Source: Proteobacteria bacterium UBA6920
Lineage (GTDB): Bacteria > Pseudomonadota > Gammaproteobacteria > SG8-11
Reading direction: 5' to 3'
Length of the DNA stretch: 5,120 nt
NCBI GenBank assembly: GCA_002448875.1
Contig: DKAS01000121.1
Span: 1 to 5,120, forward strand
Position numbers and translations under genes: made by a program. Below are positions 1 through 4,421 of the stretch, in pieces (position 1 is the first letter of the stretch; the number at the start of each line of letters is the position of its first letter). Below the pieces are notes generated by a model that saw only the letters and a list, made by a program, of their open reading frames with translations, had not been told where the DNA came from and made no database searches.

Positions 1-803
1 CCAACCAGGGCACCTGCACCAACGCCTGCCGCTGGAACTACAAGCTGCACGCCGGCGCCACCGACGCCAGCGGCGACATCGTGCAAAGCCAGCCGGCCAA
101 CGCCAGTTGCGGCGACCTGCCGCGGCATCCGGCGGCGGAACAGGTGTATCTGCTGGAGGAGGAAAACCGCCCCGGCGAAGCCATGCCGGTGATCGAAGAC
201 GAGCACGGTACCTATATCATGAACTCCAAGGACCTGCGGGCCATCGAGCACGTGGCGCGTCTGCTGGCACTGGGCGTGGATTCACTGAAAATCGAAGGCC
301 GCACCAAATCCCAGTATTACGTGGCCCGCACCACCCAGGCCTACCGGCAGGCGATAGATGATGCCACCGCCGGCAAATCCCTGGATCACGAGCTGCTGGG
401 GGCGCTGGAAGGGCTGGCCAATCGCGGCTACACCGACGGGTTTTACCAGCGTCACCACACCGCGGAACACCAGAACTATCTGAGCGGAGTTTCCAACAAC
501 TACAAGCAACAGTACGTCGGTGATATCAGCGCGTTCGACGCGGACAGCGGCACGGCGGTGATTGCGGTGAAAAACCGCTTTGCGCGCGGCGATCTGCTGC
601 AATTGATCCGACCGACAGGCAATGTCGCGTTCACCCTGGAGCAGCTGAGTGACCTGGACGGCAATGCCATCGACGTCGCCCCCGGCAGCGGCCACCGGGT
701 CAAGCTGCGGCTGCCGGCGGCGGCCAGCGCGGAACATTGTCTGCTGGCGCGCTATGTCGATGCGCCGCCGGCAGCCGCTATCGTCCGCCAACAGCAGCGC
801 TGA
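1..803 (+). CDS. trhP: TrhP/YegQ-like tRNA 5-hydroxyuridine synthesis protein (peptidase U32 family), 3' part
   Basis: The reading frame is already open at base 3 and ends at TGA 801-803, giving 266 visible residues, so the 5' end lies outside the window. The visible part starts with NQGTCTNACRW, the U32-family N-x-G-x-C-x3-C-R segment whose cysteines belong to the conserved cysteine set, linked in this family to an Fe-S cluster. It continues with EDEHGTYIMNSKDLRAI and SLKIEGRTKS, nearly identical to what I remember of E. coli YegQ, and ends in the C-terminal beta-barrel-like region (FVGD-type, VKNRFARGD, APGSGHRV). E. coli TrhP is about 450 residues, so roughly 40% is missing. The family hydroxylates U34 of certain tRNAs to 5-hydroxyuridine in a prephenate-dependent, cytoplasmic reaction. 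In-frame ATG/GTG codons from base 81 on are internal, not the start. It converges on the carbonic anhydrase gene across a shared terminator. The family call is firm; tRNA function is by homology. Confidence 0.93.
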   Translation, partial: NQGTCTNACRWNYKLHAGATDASGDIVQSQPANASCGDLPRHPAAEQVYLLEEENRPGEAMPVIEDEHGTYIMNSKDLRAIEHVARLLALGVDSLKIEGRTKSQYYVARTTQAYRQAIDDATAGKSLDHELLGALEGLANRGYTDGFYQRHHTAEHQNYLSGVSNNYKQQYVGDISAFDADSGTAVIAVKNRFARGDLLQLIRPTGNVAFTLEQLSDLDGNAIDVAPGSGHRVKLRLPAAASAEHCLLARYVDAPPAAAIVRQQQR

Positions 804-819
804 TACCGCCGCCCAAAAA

Positions 820-845
820 CAAAACGCCCCGGGCGGGGCGTTTTG
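820..845. terminator. Bidirectional rho-independent terminator
   Basis: A perfect 11-bp inverted repeat, CAAAACGCCCC (820-830) and GGGGCGTTTTG (835-845), encloses the 4-nt loop GGGC. On the + strand the stem ends in TTTT (841-844), 17 nt after the trhP stop. On the - strand the hairpin runs into TTTTGTTTTTG (complement of 816-825), about 20 nt after the carbonic anhydrase stop. The U-run is better on the - strand. Its position between convergent genes fits use by both. Confidence 0.9.
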
Positions 846-864
846 TCAGGCAGACCACCGGCGA

Positions 865-1614
865 TCAATTGGCGGTGGAAAGGATAAAACGGTTGTTGCC
901 TGCCTGTACCGGGCGGGCGTTATGACCGACCAGCGACACGAATTTTTCCACCTGCGCCGCCGACAAGCTGATCGGATCTTTCATCACGAACCAGTCCACG
1001 CCTTCGGTGCAGGGCGGCGTGGTGAGCGAGCCCTTGAAGTGATAGAACTGGCGCTGTGCCGGCAGCAGATCGGCGGCATTGAGCTGCGCACTCAGCGCCT
1101 GCTCCTTGTTGACTTCCTTGGGCAATGCCTGCCACAGCGGCGCCAGCGCGCTGTTTTCCGCCCCCGCCTGCATCATCACGCCAACCACCGCCAGCTCGCC
1201 GGCGTCATTCTTGTGCACCAGGTGCACTTCCATATCGAACGGTTTGCCGCCGATCTTGTTTTCGCTGGGACTGTGAAAATGAAACTGCGCCAGCTTGTAG
1301 GTTTTGCTGCCGATGGTGATGCTGCTGTCGCCGCTGTAATTCATCTGCACGGTGTGACCATTATTCACCACTTTGATCGGCGCCGGCTGATAGTTGAAGC
1401 TGATGCGCGCCAGTTCCGCGGTAATGGACTGATCGATGTTCACCGGTGACTGCTGAGTACCGGAATCACAGGTGCCGAATTCCTTGGCCAGTTTGCCCCA
1501 GTGTTCCGGACCGGCATGTCCCTCGTAACCCCAATGGACCGAGCCCGAGCCTGCATAAGCCGCTGCCGCCACGACCATGGGTGCGGCGATGGTCAGTGCA
1601 TGAATCTTCTTCAT
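865..1614 (-). CDS. cah: Periplasmic alpha-class carbonic anhydrase
   Basis: The 249-residue product reversibly hydrates CO2 to bicarbonate and is a zinc enzyme. Residues 1-21 form a Sec signal peptide (MKK, hydrophobic Ala/Val core, AYA before Gly22), so the mature enzyme should be periplasmic. The core motif HFHSPSEN (112, 114) and MEVHLVHKN (131) supplies the three zinc histidines. Glu118 matches the Glu106 position of human CA II, Thr198-Thr199 in SLTTPPC match the Thr199-Thr200 pair, and His87 in NNGH aligns with the proton-shuttle histidine. Cys49 and Cys202 are placed to form the disulfide typical of bacterial alpha enzymes. GTQQSPVNI (52-60) is the family N-terminal signature. Length is normal and nothing is missing. 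The ATG at 1614 is chosen for its signal peptide and an AAGGAG ribosome site. It is transcribed away from the GlcG-like gene and ends at the shared terminator. The symbol is generic for bacterial alpha enzymes. Confidence 0.96.
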   Translation of the reverse strand: MKKIHALTIAAPMVVAAAAYAGSGSVHWGYEGHAGPEHWGKLAKEFGTCDSGTQQSPVNIDQSITAELARISFNYQPAPIKVVNNGHTVQMNYSGDSSITIGSKTYKLAQFHFHSPSENKIGGKPFDMEVHLVHKNDAGELAVVGVMMQAGAENSALAPLWQALPKEVNKEQALSAQLNAADLLPAQRQFYHFKGSLTTPPCTEGVDWFVMKDPISLSAAQVEKFVSLVGHNARPVQAGNNRFILSTAN

Positions 1615-1625
1615 ATCGGTTATTT

Positions 1626-1631
1626 CTCCTT
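1626..1631 (-). promoter_or_regulatory. Ribosome binding site of the carbonic anhydrase gene
   Basis: On the - strand AAGGAG lies 11 nt upstream of the ATG at 1614. The spacing is slightly long but the match to the 16S anti-SD is good. It supports this start. Confidence 0.75.
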
Positions 1632-1707
1632 CAATACAGTAGTTTTTTCATGTTTTAATTGGTTTTTTTATGCATCAATAAAAAATGCAATATCTATATC
1701 GGGGCAT

Positions 1708-1736
1708 AAAATACTCATATGGGCTTATGGGGTCAA
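1708..1736 (-). promoter_or_regulatory. Candidate sigma-70 promoter for the carbonic anhydrase gene
   Basis: On the - strand TTGACC (complement of 1731-1736) is separated by exactly 17 nt from TATTTT (complement of 1708-1713). These match the consensus at 5/6 and about 4/6. Transcription would start near 1701, leaving an AT-rich leader of about 87 nt before the ATG. It is a sequence match only, in a generally AT-rich stretch where chance matches are easier. Confidence 0.45.
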
Positions 1737-1808
1737 TATTTTTTTTATGATCCCCCATCCAGAATAGTTATATAAATCATATACATAAGTCGTCCAGCTG
1801 ACATGGTA

Positions 1809-1883
1809 GCAATGCGAATTGCACCCTGATCCGTTTTTTTACACCATGAAAAAACAGAGCTTTGACAAGCACTTTGAATTGCA
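1809..1883. repeat. Short repeats upstream of the GlcG-like gene (possible operator)
   Basis: GAATTGCA occurs twice in the same orientation, at 1816-1823 and 1876-1883, with starts 60 bp apart. The first copy overlaps a perfect 5-bp inverted repeat, GCAAT (1809-1813) and ATTGC (1818-1822), around GCGA. A regulator site is possible, but the units are short and could be chance. Confidence 0.2.
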
Positions 1884-1920
1884 TGACAGTTCGCAAATTG
1901 AACCAGAGCGAGAGAGGACG

Positions 1921-2430
1921 ATGGGCAAATCAACACTTTTCCTGGCCTTTGCGTGCATCGCCGCCCCCGGTGGTTTGTGGGCAGCGAACAGCGAACACCC
2001 ACCGGCCATGCTCACGATCAAGCGCCTGAGCCTGGAAAGCGCTCTGACGATGGCCAAAGCGGCGCTCGAGCGCTGTCGCGACGCGGGAGTGCAGGTAGCG
2101 GTGACAGTCATCGATCGGGGTGGCCACCCGCAGGTGGTGTTGCGGGACGTCTTGACCATGGACCTGGCGCTTACCGTCAGTCAGCAGAAAGCCTACACCG
2201 CCATGAGCTTCAACACCGCCACCAGCGAACTGGAAAACCGCTTTTCCATGTTCTCGGTGCCGAAAATCGACGGCGTACTCATCGCCCGCGGTGGCCTGCC
2301 GATCACCGCCGGCGGCACGATTCTCGGCGGCATCGGCGTCAGCGGATCACCCGACGGTAAAATCGACGAGCAATGCGCCCAGGCCGGTGTCGACGCGATT
2401 CAAGACGAGCTGGAGATGGAGGGCGGCTAG
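1921..2430 (+). CDS. Exported GlcG/HbpS-like heme-binding family protein (DUF336)
   Basis: The 169-residue product belongs to the GlcG/HbpS family (Pfam Haem_degrading, formerly DUF336). Members bind heme or small ligands and form oligomers; the role of most, including this one, is undefined. Residues 1-21 look like a signal peptide (MGKS, hydrophobic stretch LFLAFACIAA, cleavage near LWA|AN), implying a periplasmic protein. Family features are the N-terminal helix LSLESALTMAKAALERC (36-52), strand VAVTVIDRGGHPQVVLRD (59-76), SQQKAYTA (87-94), RGGLPI (123-128), GGTILGGIGVSG (131-142) and DEQCAQAGVDAI (149-160). The frame is open back to ATG 1819 and has another ATG at 1846, but those starts would bury the signal peptide behind a charged leader. 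ATG 1921 is therefore preferred, although its SD (AGAGGA, 1913-1918) is only 2 nt from the ATG. It is probably co-transcribed with the small gene 34 nt downstream. The family is sure; heme binding here is inference. Confidence 0.88.
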   Translation: MGKSTLFLAFACIAAPGGLWAANSEHPPAMLTIKRLSLESALTMAKAALERCRDAGVQVAVTVIDRGGHPQVVLRDVLTMDLALTVSQQKAYTAMSFNTATSELENRFSMFSVPKIDGVLIARGGLPITAGGTILGGIGVSGSPDGKIDEQCAQAGVDAIQDELEMEGG

Positions 2431-2451
2431 GTCAGCGCCCTGCCAAGTGCC

Positions 2452-2459
2452 AAAGGAGG
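2452..2459 (+). promoter_or_regulatory. Ribosome binding site fixing the start of the small gene
   Basis: AAAGGAGG, a near-perfect anti-SD match, lies 5 nt before ATG 2465. The same frame is open back into the GlcG-like gene (to 2291). This site shows that the real start is 2465, after the upstream stop. Confidence 0.85.
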
Positions 2460-2464
2460 CCGAT

Positions 2465-2674
2465 ATGTATCTGAAAGAAACCGGTAGCGGCGACCTGGTG
2501 GAAATCACCCGCGTCGAACAGCTAATCGATCCCTGCCGCAGCGAAGTACTGGGCAGGTTTCACAGCGGCGAGGAAATTCAGGAAATCCAGAGCTTCGCCA
2601 AACACGATCTGGTCTTTCCTTCGGATGAGCCGCTGCCGCGCTGCTGGCTGGACCCGGACTACAAAAAACACTAA
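2465..2674 (+). CDS. Conserved-looking small hypothetical protein, 69 residues
   Basis: The 69-residue protein starts MYLKETGSGDLVEI and ends at TAA 2672-2674. Its strong ribosome site supports expression. It is acidic in the middle, has no signal peptide and no membrane segment, so it is probably cytoplasmic. Visible segments are GDLVEI (9-14), IDPCRSEVLGRFHSGEEIQE (21-40), FAKHDLVFPSDEPLPRCW (44-61) and a charged tail. The pattern of GDLVE, a DP-x5-V-x-GR-[FY]HxGEE core and FPSxEPLPRCW resembles short proteins I have seen in Pseudomonas and other gammaproteobacteria, sometimes labelled acetyltransferase. At 69 residues it cannot hold a full acetyltransferase fold and shows no acetyl-CoA motif, so I give no function. 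The two cysteines (24, 60) do not form a CxxC. It follows the GlcG-like gene by 34 nt, probably as the second gene of that transcript, and converges on the DUF938 gene. Confidence 0.82.
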   Translation: MYLKETGSGDLVEITRVEQLIDPCRSEVLGRFHSGEEIQEIQSFAKHDLVFPSDEPLPRCWLDPDYKKH

Positions 2675-2678
2675 AGAC

Positions 2679-2693
2679 CGGCGGCGACCGCCG
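2679..2693. terminator. GC-rich hairpin between convergent genes (possible weak terminator)
   Basis: CGGCGG (2679-2684) and CCGCCG (2688-2693) form a 6-bp stem with a CGA loop. After one mismatch, GA (2676-2677) can pair with TC (2695-2696). It fills the 23-nt gap between the stops at 2674 and 2698. There is no T-run on either side, so efficient intrinsic termination is doubtful. Confidence 0.35.
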
Positions 2694-2697
2694 ATCG

Positions 2698-3288
2698 TCA
2701 GTCGCGGCGCCACACCAGAGTGCGATTGTTTACCGGCATGGCATGATCCGCCACCAGGGTCAGTGCCTGGGCGCGCGCCAGCCGGTCGAGATCGGCGAAA
2801 TCACGCAAGCCGCTGTGCGGGTCCCGTTGTCGCAGCCAGGTGTCGAAGCTGGCGTTGCTCGGGCTGGTAAATACGCCATCGTAGTTGAATGGCCCGTAGA
2901 GACAGAACACGCCGCCGCTGCGCAACACCCGGCCTGCGCCCGCAAACATCGCCGTCACCTGCGGCCAGCCCATGATGTGCGCGGTATTGGCGGAAAACAC
3001 ATAATCGAATTGCCGGCTCGGCCAGGGGTCGACAGCGACATCCAGCGCCAGCGGCGCCTGCACATTGGCCAGCGCGGCCTCCGCCCGCCACAACTCGATG
3101 CCGGCCAGCTGCTGCCGGCAGTCCGAGGGATGCCAGGTCAGGTGCGGCAGTCGCGCCGCGAAGTACACCGCATGCTGGCCGGTGCCGCTGCCAATTTCCA
3201 GCACCGCGCCGGCGGCGACGAACCATTGCTGCAGGACCTCGCCGATGGGCTGCTTGTTCTGCTCACAGGACTCGGCAAACGGCTTCAT
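2698..3288 (-). CDS. DUF938 family class I SAM-dependent methyltransferase
   Basis: The 196-residue product matches the DUF938 family (Pfam PF06080, related to eukaryotic METTL26), which has a SAM-methyltransferase fold and unknown substrate. Motifs in order: KPFAESCEQNKQPI (2-15), the family's characteristic N-terminus; VLEIGSGTGQHAVYFA (29-44), the SAM-binding loop; LDV (82-84) before the FDYVFSANTAHIMGW segment (95-108); GRVLRSGGVFCLYGPFNYDG (119-138); SNASFDTWLRQRDP (144-157); GLRDF (160-164); and the ending MPVNNRTLVWRR (184-195). Length is usual for the family. The frame is open back to 3372, but the start is set at ATG 3288 by an AGGAGG site and because homologs begin at this MKPF-like motif. 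The ATG overlaps the stop of the upstream rnm gene by 1 nt (TGATG), so it is the last gene of the operon. No signal peptide is seen, so it is cytoplasmic. Substrate unknown. Confidence 0.92.
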   Translation of the reverse strand: MKPFAESCEQNKQPIGEVLQQWFVAAGAVLEIGSGTGQHAVYFAARLPHLTWHPSDCRQQLAGIELWRAEAALANVQAPLALDVAVDPWPSRQFDYVFSANTAHIMGWPQVTAMFAGAGRVLRSGGVFCLYGPFNYDGVFTSPSNASFDTWLRQRDPHSGLRDFADLDRLARAQALTLVADHAMPVNNRTLVWRRD

Positions 3289-4142
3289 CACCGGCCTCCT
3301 TCGCCGCCCAGCAGGTGCCACACCGGAGACAGGTCCGGCGGCAAGGGGGCCAGACGCCCCAGGTCTATCCACTCGTTGTCGGGATGGTGAAAATCCGACC
3401 CCACCGACGCTCGCAGCTCAAACTGCCGCGCCAGCGCGGCGTTGGCGGCGATGGCGTCACGCTGCAGGCCGCCGTTCACCACCTCGATGGCGGCGCCGCC
3501 CAGTTGGCGAAACTCCTTGAGCAATTCGCGCAACAGAGTGCGCGTCATCTTGTAACGCGCCGGATGCGCGATCACCGCCAGCCCGCCGGCTTCATTGATC
3601 AGCCCAACCGCCTCCGGCAGCGATGCCCACTGGGTCGACACATAGGCCGGCTTGCCCTGTGACAGAAACCTGTCGAAGGCCTGGGTCTCGCTGTCCGCCC
3701 GGCCACAGGCGACCAGCAGCCGCGCAAAATGCGTGCGCGTGACATTGCCGCCACCGGCCAGCTGCAGGGCCTGTTCATAAGCCTGGTCGACGCCCAGCTT
3801 CTGCAAGCGGGCGCCGATGCGCTGCGCCCGTTCGCTGCGCGCCTGCTGCAGCGCCTGCAGATGGGACAGCAGACGCTCACCGGCCGGATCGATACCCAGA
3901 CCGACCACGTGCACCACGCGCTTGCCCCAGGTCACCGAAATTTCCACCCCGGGCACCAGGCGCAGGCCCAACTCGTCCGCCGTCGCCATGGCTTCCGGCA
4001 GGCCGGTAACGATATCGTGGTCGGTCAGCGCCAGCAGTTGCACGCCACGGGCATGGGCGCGCTGCACCAGCGCGCGCGGCGTCAGCACCCCGTCGGAATG
4101 ATTGGAATGAGCGTGTAAATCGACTTTCATAGGCACATCCAT
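3288..4142 (-). CDS. rnm: PHP-domain 5'-3' exoribonuclease RNase AM (YciV/TrpH)
   Basis: The 284-residue product is close in length and order of motifs to E. coli YciV (about 293 residues). That enzyme trims the 5' ends of rRNAs and degrades short 5'-monophosphate RNAs; related enzymes hydrolyse 3',5'-nucleotide bisphosphates. Metal-site motifs of the PHP fold are all present: DLHAHSNHSDG (8-18; His10, His12, Asp17), LTDHD (39-43; His42), PGVEIS (64-69; Glu67), HVVG (78-81; His78), IAHPARY (191-197; His193) and GSDFHHP (248-254; Asp250, His252). The insert carries GGGNVTRTHFARLLV (130-144), like the E. coli GGAVTRGHFARFLV. The TAG of the upstream gene is followed directly by ATG 4142, with no clear SD. 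A second ATG at 4130 (MKVDLHAHS) could be the true start, so the N-terminus is uncertain by 4 residues. Translation is probably coupled to the upstream gene. In E. coli the gene lies near trp; here the neighbours differ. Confidence 0.93.
   Translation of the reverse strand: MDVPMKVDLHAHSNHSDGVLTPRALVQRAHARGVQLLALTDHDIVTGLPEAMATADELGLRLVPGVEISVTWGKRVVHVVGLGIDPAGERLLSHLQALQQARSERAQRIGARLQKLGVDQAYEQALQLAGGGNVTRTHFARLLVACGRADSETQAFDRFLSQGKPAYVSTQWASLPEAVGLINEAGGLAVIAHPARYKMTRTLLRELLKEFRQLGGAAIEVVNGGLQRDAIAANAALARQFELRASVGSDFHHPDNEWIDLGRLAPLPPDLSPVWHLLGGEGGR
3295..3300 (-). promoter_or_regulatory. Ribosome binding site deciding the DUF938 start
   Basis: On the - strand AGGAGG sits 6 nt before ATG 3288, inside the last codons of rnm. 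It selects this ATG over the upstream in-frame start at 3372. Confidence 0.85.
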
Positions 4143-4421
4143 CTATTTTTGTTCGTGCACCGACCGCTGCGCTGCTGCCAATTCCAGCAGCAGACGGGTC
4201 CGGGTCTCGCTCGATAACTGGTTCCAACGACAATTCTCCAGTGCGCCGGCCAGGGCCCACAGCAGATTGAGGCTGGCATGGGGAACGTCGCGCTTGACCC
4301 GCAGATAGGCCGCGACCGCGCCGACGCGACGCAGATCCTGCAGCGAGCTGATCCCCTGGGCCTGCAACCAGCCGTTGGAAACCGGCCCGAGATTCAAGCC
4401 GATGCCGGCGGCGGCGGCCAC
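4143..4421 (-). CDS. Stand-alone TfoX C-terminal domain protein
   Basis: The 92-residue product consists almost entirely of the TfoX C-terminal domain (Pfam TfoX_C), a small helical, helix-hairpin-helix-like domain. Visible motifs are LNLGPVSNGWLQAQGISSLQDLRRVGAVAAYLRVK (9-43), SLNLLWALAGALENCRW (50-66, Trp66) and NQLSSETRTRLLLEL (67-81). The N-terminal half of full TfoX/Sxy, the competence regulator, is absent. This is a known single-domain form in proteobacteria rather than an obvious truncation, and its function is unknown; a role in competence should not be assumed. The start is GTG 4421 (there is no ATG), supported by GGGGAA 6 nt upstream. That GTG overlaps the TAG of the upstream methyltransferase by 1 nt, and its own TAG abuts the rnm ATG. 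The gene is thus embedded in a tightly coupled operon. Confidence 0.86.
   Translation of the reverse strand: MAAAAGIGLNLGPVSNGWLQAQGISSLQDLRRVGAVAAYLRVKRDVPHASLNLLWALAGALENCRWNQLSSETRTRLLLELAAAQRSVHEQK

Larger units (their letters stand above)
1615..1920. other. AT-rich divergent intergenic region
   Basis: These 306 bp separate two divergent genes for exported proteins. I counted 54 G/C in 1621-1800 (30%), against a clearly GC-rich surrounding. T-runs lie at 1643-1648, 1663-1669 and 1739-1746, and an A-run at 1680-1685. The left part carries the carbonic anhydrase promoter and ribosome site. For the + strand gene I see no convincing promoter: TTGACA (1862-1867) lacks a -10 at proper spacing, and TATATA/TATAAA around 1769-1776 has only a weak -35. 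Short repeats lie at 1809-1823 and 1876-1883. No RNA gene or credible small ORF is apparent. Confidence 0.7.

Noticed and set aside
649..1449. A 266-codon open frame on the + strand overlapping the trhP end and running antisense through the carbonic anhydrase gene
   Set aside because: It spans the terminator and is antisense to a well-supported enzyme. The composition is Arg/His/Gln-rich with no recognisable domain, typical of a GC-driven shadow frame.
1671..1689. TGCAT (1671-1675) and ATGCA (1685-1689) inverted repeat in the carbonic anhydrase leader
   Set aside because: A 5-bp arm in a very AT-rich stretch is expected by chance and would be unstable as a hairpin.
1862..1890. TTGACA (1862-1867) as a -35 box for the GlcG-like gene
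   Set aside because: At 16-18 nt downstream the sequence (TGACAG, GACAGT, ACAGTT) does not resemble TATAAT, so I do not call a promoter.
1819..1920. N-terminal extension of the GlcG-like protein from ATG 1819 or 1846
   Set aside because: It would place 25-34 mostly charged residues before a good signal peptide. No good SD precedes either ATG, so ATG 1921 is preferred.
2291..2464. Longer version of the small protein starting inside the GlcG-like gene
   Set aside because: The extension is an out-of-frame read of the GlcG-like coding region. AAAGGAGG at 2452-2459 marks ATG 2465 as the start.
2743..3390. A 215-codon open frame on the + strand over the DUF938 gene
   Set aside because: It is antisense to a gene with clear family motifs, has no ribosome site and no recognisable protein pattern.
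3729..4118. A 129-codon open frame on the + strand over rnm
   Set aside because: It is antisense to the PHP motifs of rnm and low-complexity Arg/Gln/His-rich; a shadow frame.
4148..4165. Imperfect palindrome around GTGCAC near the end of the TfoX_C gene
   Set aside because: It has mismatched arms, no loop and lies within coding sequence; a regulatory role is not supported.
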